Below the pieces are notes generated by a model. It was not told where the DNA came from. It saw only the letters and a program-made list of their open reading frames with translations, and searched no databases. From assembly GCF_014235875.1 (NCBI RefSeq), contig NZ_JACJUK010000006.1:124001-188000 (forward strand): a DNA stretch of 64,000 bases, read 5' to 3'. The translations under genes were made by a program, and so were the position numbers. The stretch comes from Croceivirga lutea (GTDB taxonomy: Bacteria; Bacteroidota; Bacteroidia; Flavobacteriales; Flavobacteriaceae). How positions within the stretch are numbered: position 1 is the first letter of the stretch; each line of letters starts with the position of its first letter. Of this stretch, positions 17,092 through 25,640 are shown one piece after another.

Positions 17092-17322
17092 ATGAAGATT
17101 TCTTGTGAAGAAGCAGGACATATTTGCACAAAAGCACAATACAAAGAAGCAAGCGCTTGGGAAATTTTTAAACTAAAATTTCATAGCCTGTTTTGCAAAG
17201 TTTGTTCTAAATATTCAAAAAAGAATACCCAACTAACTAATTTGTGTGAAAAAGCTAATTTGCAAACTTTAGATAAGGATACTAAAGAACGTATGAAAAA
17301 AGCATTAGAACAACAGCTTTAA
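17092..17322 (+). CDS. short soluble putative zinc-dependent anti-sigma factor
   Basis: A 76-residue protein with the H-x3-C-x2-C signature of zinc-binding anti-sigma (ZAS/zf-HC2-like) domains: His31, Cys35, Cys38 (HSLFCKVC), with Cys5, His10 or Cys12 as possible fourth ligands. It has no membrane segment or sensor domain, so it is little more than the sigma-binding module. It follows the ECF sigma gene by 11 bases. By analogy with known ZAS proteins it could hold the sigma factor inactive until oxidation or metal loss; that is inference. A convergent gene overlaps its last bases. Confidence 0.7.
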   Translation: MKISCEEAGHICTKAQYKEASAWEIFKLKFHSLFCKVCSKYSKKNTQLTNLCEKANLQTLDKDTKERMKKALEQQL

Positions 17323-18131
17323 ACATAGGCCCATAACTTCGACATTAAGTAAAATACTATAGGTATACCCTCTATCCAGAAAGAAGCAAAGAATTTTCTG
17401 TTTTCTTCGTTAGTTTTCCAAATAACAAAAGCTAAAATACCTGTCATCACCACGATTTCATAAAAAGGCTGATGATTTCTACCAATTGCTAGTATTACGA
17501 ATAAAGCAATTAATATGTAACCTAACTTTTTTGTTTGCTTACTACCAAATCGCTGCGGAATTGTTCTCAACTCCACTGGGTCATGCTTTAAATCTCTTAT
17601 CTCAAAAGGCACAAAAAGAATTAATACCAATACATAAACTTGTAAAAAAACTAGAATTACCTGGGTCAATTCTAAATAAGCAATGCTAACATAAGGCACC
17701 CAAACTGTCAAACCTGCCCATACTAATGCCACTAGAAATATTTTGAGCCCACCTAAACTTCTTAAGTTCTTAGAAGAAGGCAAAAAGGGTAACGCATATA
17801 AAGCAGAAATAACAGAAAATAAAACCAAATACAAATACATTTCTTTAGGCAACCTAAATGCAAAAATTATGGTGATTACCAACACAATTGAGCTAAAAAA
17901 TACAATGTATTTGAAATTATCGTTTTTATCAATTCTGTACTTTTTTGCTTCTACCCCATACTTTATAAAATTGTAACAGCAGACAGTACCTCCAAAGAGA
18001 AAAAAAATGTAATTTTTATCTGGTAAAATGTTTAACCATTGCGCAACTAACAAATACAAACAAACAACAGCAAAAGCAACGTGAATACTGGCTTGTATAT
18101 AAAAATTAAATAATCGTTTTAGCACTTGCAT
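17319..18131 (-). CDS. UbiA-like integral membrane protein
   Basis: A 270-residue protein with about eight to nine membrane segments. One loop, EIRDLKHDPVELRTIPQRFG, closely follows the second Asp-rich motif of UbiA prenyltransferases (DxxxD then RT.P..LG). The first motif (NDxxDxxxD) is not evident; the matching loop reads NFIKYGVEAKKYRIDKND. It may be a divergent prenyltransferase or a relative that has lost catalysis. The gene overlaps the end of the putative anti-sigma gene by 4 bases on the opposite strand and starts 117 bases from the divergent gcvP. Confidence 0.65.
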   Translation of the reverse strand: MQVLKRLFNFYIQASIHVAFAVVCLYLLVAQWLNILPDKNYIFFLFGGTVCCYNFIKYGVEAKKYRIDKNDNFKYIVFFSSIVLVITIIFAFRLPKEMYLYLVLFSVISALYALPFLPSSKNLRSLGGLKIFLVALVWAGLTVWVPYVSIAYLELTQVILVFLQVYVLVLILFVPFEIRDLKHDPVELRTIPQRFGSKQTKKLGYILIALFVILAIGRNHQPFYEIVVMTGILAFVIWKTNEENRKFFASFWIEGIPIVFYLMSKLWAYV

Positions 18132-18227
18132 TAAACAAAATTAAGATTTAAAGCAAAAGGTTAATTTATGGTTAACAACTTTGCCCAAACTGGCGTTAAT
18201 ACTACCATTTTTCATAAGATTAATGCA

Positions 18228-18235
18228 TAATTTTG
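18228..18235 (+). promoter_or_regulatory. candidate -7 box for gcvP
   Basis: TAATTTTG fits TAnnTTTG and ends 13 bases before ATG 18249. The implied leader is very short, so ATG 18255 might be the start, or the match may be by chance. No glycine riboswitch is visible upstream. Confidence 0.4.
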
Positions 18236-18248
18236 TGTTTTATTTTTA

Positions 18249-21107
18249 ATGACAATGAATACACAATCATTTGCCTTACGCCATATTGGTATCAGAGAAA
18301 AGGACATTGAAAAAATGCTTTCTGTTATAGGTGCCGATAGTATCGAAGAACTAATTGAACAAACTATTCCTGCCGACATTAGATTAAATGAAGGTTTAAC
18401 CTTGCCTGAAGCACTCACAGAACAAGAGTTCTTAAATCTTTCTCAAAATCTGGCTGAAAAAAACAGAATGTTTAAATCCTACATCGGTATGGGCTACCAT
18501 GAAAGTATTACCCCATCTGTTATTAAAAGAAATATTCTAGAAAATCCAGGCTGGTATACGGCGTATACGCCATATCAAGCAGAAATTGCTCAGGGTAGAT
18601 TAGAAGCACTATTAAATTTTCAAACTGTAGTTTGTGATTTAACCAAAATGGAAATTGCCAATGCCTCACTTTTAGATGAAAGTACAGCAGCAGCAGAGGC
18701 TATGACCATGTTGTTTGATGTTCGTTCTCGAAACCAAAAGAAAGAAAATGTGGTGAAATTCTTTGTGTCTGAAGAAGTACTACCACAAACACTAAGCCTT
18801 TTACAAACGAGAGCAATTCCATTGGGTATAGAGTTGGTTATTGGCGACCATGAAAATTTTGAATTCAGTACAGATTTTTATGGTGCGTTATTACAATATC
18901 CTGGTAAACATGGCCAAGTAAATGATTATGCTGAATTTGTAAGCAAAGCGCAAGAAAGCAATATCAAAGTTGCAGTAGCGGCAGATATTTTAAGTTTAGT
19001 ATTACTTACCCCCCCGGGTGAATGGGGTGTAGACGTAGTTGTAGGAACTACGCAGCGTTTTGGTATTCCGTTAGGTTATGGTGGTCCACACGCTGCTTTT
19101 TTTGCAACCAAAGAAGCCTACAAGAGAAATATTCCCGGGAGAATTATAGGTCTTACTAAGGATACTGACGGTAATGATGCTTTGCGTATGGCCTTGCAAA
19201 CCAGAGAGCAACATATTAAGAGAGATAAAGCAACCTCTAACATTTGTACTGCCCAAGTTTTATTGGCTGTAATGGCTGGTATGTATGCGGTATATCACGG
19301 TCCGGAAGGATTAAAAGATATTGCTACAAGAGTTCATAACTACACAAAAACTGTGGCAGAAACTATAAAGGCGTACGGATTTGAACAACTGAATACGGTT
19401 TACTTTGACACCATTAAATTTAAGGTAAATAACGTTCAGGGTATCAGAACAGTATCTGAGTCTAAGGGTATCAACCTTAATTACATTGATGATGAAACGG
19501 TTTCTATTTCTATAAATGAAGCCTTTACTAAAAAAGACATTCGCCCTTTAGTTAATTGCTTTGTTGAATCACAAGCCTTAAACGAAAAAGGAAGCATAAC
19601 AGAGTACGAAGGGCAAACTATACCAGACGCATTAGTAAGAAAAAGTAGCTTCTTAGAACATGAAACGTTCAACTCGTATCATTCAGAAACTGATATGATG
19701 CGCTACATTAAAAAACTAGAACGCAAAGACCTTTCACTGAACCACAGTATGATTTCTTTGGGCAGTTGTACCATGAAGTTAAACGCAGCTTCTGAGATGC
19801 TGCCATTAAGCTGGGCAAGATGGGGTAATATTCACCCGTTTGTTCCAGTAGAACAAGCCGAAGGCTATCACCTAGTATTGCGTGAACTTGAAGAGCAATT
19901 AAATGTAATAACAGGTTTTGCTGCAACCTCTTTACAACCAAATTCTGGCGCACAAGGAGAGTATGCTGGTTTAATGGTTATTAGAGCATACCATGAATCT
20001 CGTGGAGAAAGCCATAGAAATATCTGTATAATTCCTGCATCAGCACATGGCACTAACCCTGCCTCTGCGGTTATGGCGGGTATGAAAGTTGTGGTTACTA
20101 AAACTGACGAACAAGGTAATATTGATGTAGTTGACCTAGAAGAAAAAGTTAATGAACACTCAGAAAACTTGGCCGCTTTAATGGTTACTTATCCTTCCAC
20201 CCATGGGGTTTTTGAATCATCCATTAGGTATATCACCAAATTAATTCATGATAACGGCGGACAGGTTTATATGGATGGAGCAAATATGAATGCTCAAGTT
20301 GGTTTAACCAACCCCGCAACAATTGGAGCAGATGTTTGTCATTTAAACTTACACAAAACCTTTGCTATACCACACGGTGGTGGCGGTCCTGGTGTTGGAC
20401 CAATTTGCGTTGCCGAACAGCTAAAACCATTTTTACCAAGCAACCCCTTAATTGAAACAGGTGGCGAAAAAGCAATAACTGCAATTTCTGCAGCCCCTTG
20501 GGGAAGTTCACTTGTATGTCTTATATCTTACGGATATATAAAAATGTTAGGCGCAGAAGGCCTTACAGATGCTACCAAAATGGCTATTCTCAACGCTAAC
20601 TATATAAAAGCTAGATTAAACGGTGCTTTTGAAGTTTTGTATTTAGGCGAACAAGGAAGAGTTGGGCATGAGATGATTATCGACTGTAGACCTTTTAAAG
20701 AAAATGGTATTGAAGTTACTGATATCGCTAAACGATTAATGGATTATGGGTACCATTCTCCAACAGTATCATTTCCCGTTGGTGGCACTATGATGATAGA
20801 GCCAACAGAAAGCGAGAGCTTGGTAGAATTAGACCGTTTTTGCGATGCTTTATTAAGTATTAGAGCTGAGATTACAGAGGCTTCTGTAGAGGACGCTAAT
20901 AATGTACTAAAAAACGCGCCACATACTTTAGCTATGGTAACTTCAGACAACTGGGGCTTTCCGTATTCAAGACAAAAAGCTGCATTTCCGTTAACCTATG
21001 TAGCCGAAAATAAATTCTGGCCAACGGTTCGTAGAACAGATGAAGCGTTTGGAGACCGTAATTTAATGTGTACATGTCCTGCTGTAGAAGAATATGCTGA
21101 GGTTTAA
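18249..21107 (+). CDS. gcvP: glycine dehydrogenase (decarboxylating), P-protein
   Basis: A 952-residue single-chain P-protein of the glycine cleavage system. It decarboxylates glycine using pyridoxal phosphate and passes the aminomethyl group to lipoyl-GcvH. N-terminal and C-terminal halves are fused as in most bacteria. The PLP lysine is about Lys703 in NLHKTFAIPHGGGGPG. Start: ATG 18249 (MTMNTQSF) or ATG 18255. gcvT and gcvH are not adjacent, so the system is split in this genome. A strong hairpin follows the stop. Confidence 0.97.
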   Translation: MTMNTQSFALRHIGIREKDIEKMLSVIGADSIEELIEQTIPADIRLNEGLTLPEALTEQEFLNLSQNLAEKNRMFKSYIGMGYHESITPSVIKRNILENPGWYTAYTPYQAEIAQGRLEALLNFQTVVCDLTKMEIANASLLDESTAAAEAMTMLFDVRSRNQKKENVVKFFVSEEVLPQTLSLLQTRAIPLGIELVIGDHENFEFSTDFYGALLQYPGKHGQVNDYAEFVSKAQESNIKVAVAADILSLVLLTPPGEWGVDVVVGTTQRFGIPLGYGGPHAAFFATKEAYKRNIPGRIIGLTKDTDGNDALRMALQTREQHIKRDKATSNICTAQVLLAVMAGMYAVYHGPEGLKDIATRVHNYTKTVAETIKAYGFEQLNTVYFDTIKFKVNNVQGIRTVSESKGINLNYIDDETVSISINEAFTKKDIRPLVNCFVESQALNEKGSITEYEGQTIPDALVRKSSFLEHETFNSYHSETDMMRYIKKLERKDLSLNHSMISLGSCTMKLNAASEMLPLSWARWGNIHPFVPVEQAEGYHLVLRELEEQLNVITGFAATSLQPNSGAQGEYAGLMVIRAYHESRGESHRNICIIPASAHGTNPASAVMAGMKVVVTKTDEQGNIDVVDLEEKVNEHSENLAALMVTYPSTHGVFESSIRYITKLIHDNGGQVYMDGANMNAQVGLTNPATIGADVCHLNLHKTFAIPHGGGGPGVGPICVAEQLKPFLPSNPLIETGGEKAITAISAAPWGSSLVCLISYGYIKMLGAEGLTDATKMAILNANYIKARLNGAFEVLYLGEQGRVGHEMIIDCRPFKENGIEVTDIAKRLMDYGYHSPTVSFPVGGTMMIEPTESESLVELDRFCDALLSIRAEITEASVEDANNVLKNAPHTLAMVTSDNWGFPYSRQKAAFPLTYVAENKFWPTVRRTDEAFGDRNLMCTCPAVEEYAEV

Positions 21108-21131
21108 AAAACCCTTTATTTTATAGGGATA

Positions 21132-21166
21132 GCCCGAGTTCAAATCTAGAATTCGGGCCATTTTAT
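21132..21166 (+). terminator. terminator after gcvP
   Basis: Stem arms 21132-21141 and 21149-21158 (GCCCGAGTTC with GAATTCGGGC, one G-T wobble) are followed by CATTTTATTT. It lies about 25 bases after the gcvP stop. Confidence 0.75.
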
Positions 21167-21208
21167 TTAACCGTTATTCATAAATTCTCATTTTGAACAT
21201 CACTTACA

Positions 21209-21226
21209 TATTATGCATGCATAACA
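21209..21226. promoter_or_regulatory. palindromic operator candidate upstream of the ketoacyl synthase III gene
   Basis: TATTATGCATGCATAACA contains the 14-bp perfect palindrome TTATGCATGCATAA (21211-21224). The same 18 bases occur upstream of the acyl-CoA dehydrogenase gene at 57129-57146. It lies 35 bases before TATCTTAG (21246-21253), a one-mismatch -7 box, so a bound protein would cover the -33 region. Confidence 0.65.
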
Positions 21227-21276
21227 CTTTGCGTTAACTTAATGTTATCTTAGCAGGAACTATACGGAATAAAAAA

Positions 21277-22335
21277 ATGAAAATAGCGCTGACAGGTTTT
21301 GGTTCTTATCTTCCTAAAATTAAAACCACGAATGAAGACTTCTTACATCATGAATTTTTAAATCAAGATGGTAAAAAGTTTGAACAATCAAATACCGTTA
21401 TTATTGAAAAATTTCAGGCCATAACAGGTATTGAAGAAAGACGTTATGCCAAGCCAGAATTTAAAACATCTGACTTGGGATACTTTGCCGCTCAAAAAGC
21501 GATTGAAGATGCCAGTATTGATAAAGAAAGTATAGATTACATAATTTTTGCGCACAACTTTGGAGATCTGTCTACAAATACTATACAAGGAGACACGCTA
21601 CCTAGCCTTGCCACTCGCGTAAAACACAAATTAGAAATTAAAAATCCAAACTGTGTTGCATATGATATGATTTTTGGTTGCCCAGGATGGGTAGAAAGTG
21701 TAATACAAGCATATGCTTTTATTAAAAGTGAAATGGCTAAAACTTGCCTAGTTATTGGTGGAGAGACTCTTTCTAGAATTGTAGACGAGCATGATCGTGA
21801 CAGTATGATTTTTGCAGATGGTGCCGGCGCAGCAATTGTGCAAGCTGTTGAAGATGGTGGAGCTATTTTAGCGCATGCCTCTAAAACTTTTGCCAATGGT
21901 CAAGCCTACAGCCTTTATTTTGGTGAAACTTTTGACCAGACAGACCAATCTAACACACAGTATATTAAAATGAATGGTCGTAGAGTATTTGAATTTGCAT
22001 GTGTTCAGGTACCACAAGCCATGAAAGAGTGTTTAGATAAAAGCGGTGTCACCATTGATCAAGTGAAAAAGATTTTTATTCATCAAGCCAATGAAAAAAT
22101 GGACGCGGCTATTATCAAAAGATTTTACAAGCTTTATCAAAAAGAAGCGCCTGAGAACATAATGCCTATGATGATTCAAAAAACAGGTAATAGTTCAGTA
22201 GCTACGATACCTACTTTGTATGACTTGGTGAAGCGTAATCAATTTGAAGAACACCAAATTAACAAAGGAGATATTGTTTTATTTGCTAGTGTTGGTGCTG
22301 GTATGAATGTCAATTGCATGGTTTATAAGATTTAA
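21277..22335 (+). CDS. 3-oxoacyl-ACP synthase III family protein (FabH-like)
   Basis: A 352-residue KAS III-type condensing enzyme with a complete triad: Cys135 (FGCPGW), His269 (FIHQAN) and Asn305 (KTGNSSVATIP). It is longer than housekeeping FabH (about 320 residues) and stands alone, so it may use unusual acyl-CoA starters or act in acyl-chain recycling rather than as the main FabH. An operator-like palindrome upstream is shared with an acyl-CoA dehydrogenase gene at 57 kb, which hints at a role in a regulated fatty-acid or acyl-CoA pathway. The methyltransferase and glycosyltransferase genes that follow have their own gaps. Confidence 0.88.
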   Translation: MKIALTGFGSYLPKIKTTNEDFLHHEFLNQDGKKFEQSNTVIIEKFQAITGIEERRYAKPEFKTSDLGYFAAQKAIEDASIDKESIDYIIFAHNFGDLSTNTIQGDTLPSLATRVKHKLEIKNPNCVAYDMIFGCPGWVESVIQAYAFIKSEMAKTCLVIGGETLSRIVDEHDRDSMIFADGAGAAIVQAVEDGGAILAHASKTFANGQAYSLYFGETFDQTDQSNTQYIKMNGRRVFEFACVQVPQAMKECLDKSGVTIDQVKKIFIHQANEKMDAAIIKRFYKLYQKEAPENIMPMMIQKTGNSSVATIPTLYDLVKRNQFEEHQINKGDIVLFASVGAGMNVNCMVYKI

Positions 22336-22378
22336 TCATTTGTAATATCCTCAGCTTTATTTCAAAATAGGTTGGGAT

Positions 22379-22936
22379 TTGTACTTTGATTTTCAGAATT
22401 TAGCCAACATGTATGAAGGCAAATATCCGCACAAGCGCTATAGACTCACACTAGAGTTCCTAAAAAAGCACATTGCAACAAAAGAGACGATTTTAGATTT
22501 AGGAATTACCAACCCATTTTCTGAAATAATGAAAAACGAAGGATACACGGTAATTAATACGTCTGGGGAAGACCTAGATACTGATTTTAACTTCGTAGAA
22601 AACGTAAATGCTGATGTGGTAACTGCCTTCGAAATCTTTGAACATTTAGTTGCTCCTTACAATGTTTTACGTGCTATCAAATCAGACAAATTGGTAGCTA
22701 GTATTCCAATGAGACTTTGGTTTGCTAAAGCTTACAAAAGTAAAACCGACCCATGGGATAGACATTATCATGAATTTGAAGATTGGCAATTTGACTGGCT
22801 CCTAGAAAAAGCAGGGTGGGAAATTAAAGCCCGTCAAAAATGGACTAACCCAACTAAAAAGATTGGAATTAGACCTATTTTACGCTATTTTACTAATAGG
22901 TATTATCTAATTTACGCAGAGCGAAGCACAAAATAA
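22379..22936 (+). CDS. methyltransferase-like protein
   Basis: A 185-residue protein resembling class I SAM methyltransferases: motif I-like TILDLGITNPFSEIM, an acidic stretch GEDLDTDF, and DVVTAFEIFEHLVAPYNVL (motif II and following helix). The glycine-rich loop of motif I is degenerate (LGITNP rather than GxGxG), so SAM binding is uncertain. The start is TTG 22379 or ATG 22409; I give the longer form because the extra residues (YFDFQNLA) look structured. It precedes a family 2 glycosyltransferase by 45 bases; a joint role in modifying a glycan or lipid is possible. Confidence 0.65.
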   Translation: MYFDFQNLANMYEGKYPHKRYRLTLEFLKKHIATKETILDLGITNPFSEIMKNEGYTVINTSGEDLDTDFNFVENVNADVVTAFEIFEHLVAPYNVLRAIKSDKLVASIPMRLWFAKAYKSKTDPWDRHYHEFEDWQFDWLLEKAGWEIKARQKWTNPTKKIGIRPILRYFTNRYYLIYAERSTK

Positions 22937-22981
22937 AAACTCTCACCATTTTTTATTTTCTTGCTTTTTAAACCATAACTA

Positions 22982-23833
22982 ATGAATATCAGCATAATTA
23001 TTCCTGCGCATAATGAAGCAAAATATATTGCTGATTGTCTCTACTCTTTTATACAACAAACTCGCAAACCAGATGAGGTTATTGTTGTTGACGACAACTC
23101 CTCTGATGACACCTTTAAAATTGCCGCTGGTTTTGCAAAAGACCACAGCTGGATAAAAGTCTACCAAAGAAAAAGTTCTAACGAACACATACCCGGTAAA
23201 AAGGTTATAGACACTTTTAACTATGGCTTTCAATACATTTCTGAAGAATACGACATTGTAGGAAAATTTGATGCCGATATTTATTTACCAGAAAACTATT
23301 TTGAACTAATGCACAACCATTTTCAAGCTAATTGGCTTTTAGGCATGTGCTCTGGGTTACTTTATATTAAAAAGAATGGAAAATGGGTTTACGAAAACAT
23401 AGCTAAAAAATCGCACGTTAGAGGACCAATAAAGCTGTACTACAGACAGGTATTTGAACTTATGAATGGACTTAGACCTGGCGTTGGATGGGATACTGTT
23501 GATGTACTACTTTGTAAATACCATGATTTTCATGTGTTAACAGATAATACACTGCAAGTAAGACATTTACGACCAACTGGTCATGGTTACAGTAGCACAA
23601 ATTTTAAATTAAAAGGTGAAGCCTTATACAAAATGCGGTATGGATTACCCTTGGCCAAAATTGCACTCCTAAAAATGGCGTTACAAGCAAAAAATCCAGT
23701 ATTATATATTCAAGGTATTTTAGGATACCTTTCGGCTTTTTTAAAGAATACTGAACGTTTTGTAACTAAAGAAGAGGGTAAGTTTATTAGAAAACTTCGT
23801 TGGCAAGGTGTTTTCAAACGTTTAAAATCATAA
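22982..23833 (+). CDS. family 2 glycosyltransferase
   Basis: A 283-residue GT-A glycosyltransferase. It begins ISIIIPAHNEAKYIADCL with the donor-site VDDNSSDDT and a DxD-type FDADIYLP motif. No clear membrane segments are present, so it is a cytosolic or membrane-peripheral enzyme, probably acting on a surface glycan or lipid-linked sugar. Donor and acceptor cannot be read from sequence. It ends at a strong bidirectional terminator shared with the convergent phosphatase gene. Confidence 0.88.
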   Translation: MNISIIIPAHNEAKYIADCLYSFIQQTRKPDEVIVVDDNSSDDTFKIAAGFAKDHSWIKVYQRKSSNEHIPGKKVIDTFNYGFQYISEEYDIVGKFDADIYLPENYFELMHNHFQANWLLGMCSGLLYIKKNGKWVYENIAKKSHVRGPIKLYYRQVFELMNGLRPGVGWDTVDVLLCKYHDFHVLTDNTLQVRHLRPTGHGYSSTNFKLKGEALYKMRYGLPLAKIALLKMALQAKNPVLYIQGILGYLSAFLKNTERFVTKEEGKFIRKLRWQGVFKRLKS

Positions 23834-23863
23834 AAAAGCCTTTCAAAATTTTGAAAGGCTTTT
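23834..23863. terminator. bidirectional terminator
   Basis: A 30-base perfect palindrome: arms 23834-23848 and 23849-23863 (AAAAGCCTTTCAAAA and its reverse complement). It sits immediately between the stops of two convergent genes (23833 and 23868) and supplies a T-run on both strands. Confidence 0.85.
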
Positions 23864-23867
23864 CATT

Positions 23868-25535
23868 TTATCTGTTTAATACTGCTTCAATTGGGTTGCC
23901 AGTTGTTCCATTAGGATAAGCAATGCCTAACATTGTAGCAATAGTCGGCGCAATATCTGGAATTGTTGTTCTGGTAACCGTTTCTCCTTTCTTTATCCCG
24001 TTGCCGTAAAACAATAATGGCACATGAGTATCATATATCATTGGAGACCCATGAGTAGAACCCGTTTTAGGATAAGAGATGTAACCAGGTTGTTGTACAA
24101 AAATTACATCTCCAGAGCGTTTTTGATTCCACCCCTTTTGTATCAAATGTGCAATACCTGAAGAAGGCGGGTAATTATTTTGCCATAATTGAGACCCTGT
24201 GTAAACTTTATATATGTTATGATAACTTAATATCTCTTGTGCAATTTCTTCTTGCACATCATCCAAATCCATATCTAAATTATTCACCACCTTGTGGTCC
24301 AGAAAAACTTGGTAATTACTAATTGTTTTGACAATGTCTGTAGTGCCATATCGGTATTGTAAAAACTCATTAAAACGAGCTTTCATAGAACCAAAGTTTA
24401 AATAACCAGCAGGTATTTTTTGGTCAGCTAAATACGAAGATGCGTGTATAGCTCCATGATCAGCTGTTAAAAACACCGTATAATTTCCTTGACCAACTTG
24501 AGCGTCTAACTCATTTAAAAGTCGTTCTAAATCTTGGTCTAATCTCAAATAGGTATCCTGTACTTCAACTGAGTTTACTCCGAATTTATGACCTACGTAG
24601 TCTGTACTAGAATAACTAATGGCTAAAAAGTCTGTATAGGTATCTTTTCCTAAACCCTCTTGTTTGAGCGCCTCTAAAGCAAAGTCTGTAGTTATAGAAT
24701 TACCGTAAGCAGTAGCTTTTAAAATACTTGAAGCATCATTCTGCTCCCATAATTGCGGTAAGTTATGTGGGAAACTTGTAGACGTTTCACCTTCAAATTT
24801 ACCTTCATATACACTTTCATCTGAACCACTTGCTGCATAAATAGAAAGTGGTTTTAAAAGTGTCCATGGCTTTTTATATGCATCTATTGCATCAGAAGCG
24901 TTAAAATCTTTTACCCAATTTGGCAAATCCCTCATGTAGAAATCACTAGTAATCCAATTTCCATCTTTACCTCCCTCAAACCAATAAGCTGCATTAGCAG
25001 TATGACCGCCAGGTAAAACTGCCCCTCTATCTTTTACTGCTACTGCAATAGTTTTTCCTCTAAACTGCGTATGTAGTCTATTTTGATCCGTTATGGTTGT
25101 GGTCAACATTCTATGCGGTGACATTTTTCCTGCAGCGGAGGTTGTACCCACAGAATTGTAGTTTTCATCAAAAGCTACATAAACCTCTTCTTCTGAAGCT
25201 TTATCATACCAATCATTACCAATAATACCATGCATTTCTGGGGTTGTACCCGTATACACAGATGCATGACCGGGACCCGTACTTGTTGGCGCATAATTAA
25301 AATGATGATTTTTACAATTAAAGCCTTGATTTACCAAGCGTTTAAACCCGCCATCACCATAATAACTCCAAAAACGGGTTAAATAATCGTATCGCATTTG
25401 GTCAACAACAATGCCCACTACAAGTTGAGTATTGGTAGTTTGCTCTGTTTCAACAGTTTTCTTTTTACGTTGTGCAATTAGTGTTGTAGAAACAAACAAG
25501 AGTAGAATAAAAAAAGGAATAACTATTTTTTTCAT
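23868..25535 (-). CDS. PafA-like alkaline phosphatase family protein
   Basis: A 555-residue secreted phosphatase/phosphodiesterase of the alkaline phosphatase superfamily. A signal peptide (KKIVIPFFILLLFVSTTLIAQ) is followed by the metal-binding VGIVVDQMRYDYL, the likely Thr nucleophile in PTSTGPGHAS, and later metal ligands (TADHGAIHA, GSTHGSP). This matches the Flavobacterium PafA type, which scavenges phosphate in the periplasm. ATG 25535 is preferred over the in-frame ATG at 25583 because the signal peptide starts there and a -7 box (25557-25564) lies between the two. A phosphate-starvation box cannot be identified. Confidence 0.9.
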   Translation of the reverse strand: MKKIVIPFFILLLFVSTTLIAQRKKKTVETEQTTNTQLVVGIVVDQMRYDYLTRFWSYYGDGGFKRLVNQGFNCKNHHFNYAPTSTGPGHASVYTGTTPEMHGIIGNDWYDKASEEEVYVAFDENYNSVGTTSAAGKMSPHRMLTTTITDQNRLHTQFRGKTIAVAVKDRGAVLPGGHTANAAYWFEGGKDGNWITSDFYMRDLPNWVKDFNASDAIDAYKKPWTLLKPLSIYAASGSDESVYEGKFEGETSTSFPHNLPQLWEQNDASSILKATAYGNSITTDFALEALKQEGLGKDTYTDFLAISYSSTDYVGHKFGVNSVEVQDTYLRLDQDLERLLNELDAQVGQGNYTVFLTADHGAIHASSYLADQKIPAGYLNFGSMKARFNEFLQYRYGTTDIVKTISNYQVFLDHKVVNNLDMDLDDVQEEIAQEILSYHNIYKVYTGSQLWQNNYPPSSGIAHLIQKGWNQKRSGDVIFVQQPGYISYPKTGSTHGSPMIYDTHVPLLFYGNGIKKGETVTRTTIPDIAPTIATMLGIAYPNGTTGNPIEAVLNR

Positions 25536-25556
25536 TTGAGTAATTATCAAGCTGCG

Positions 25557-25564
25557 CAAAGCTA
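25557..25564 (-). promoter_or_regulatory. -7 box for the PafA-like gene
   Basis: The minus strand reads TAGCTTTG, a TAnnTTTG match, 21 bases upstream of ATG 25535. It supports the shorter protein. Confidence 0.5.
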
Positions 25565-25617
25565 TTGAATTAAAACAATTCATAATTAAAATGAAGGTTA
25601 AATGCTTTCAATATTCT

Positions 25618-25625
25618 TATTTTTG
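25618..25625 (+). promoter_or_regulatory. candidate -7 box for the mlaE-like gene
   Basis: TATTTTTG matches TAnnTTTG and ends 15 bases before ATG 25641, giving a short leader. Confidence 0.45.
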
Positions 25626-25640
25626 AGGTAATCTTACTGT

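Noticed and set aside
18219-18231. TTAATGCATAATT before gcvP as a relaxed copy of the same operator
   Set aside because: It lacks the central GCATGC and has a different centre; it is probably a chance A+T palindrome overlapping the -7 region.
18132-18248. Glycine riboswitch upstream of gcvP
   Set aside because: The gap is short and A+T-rich, without the paired aptamer elements expected of a glycine riboswitch.
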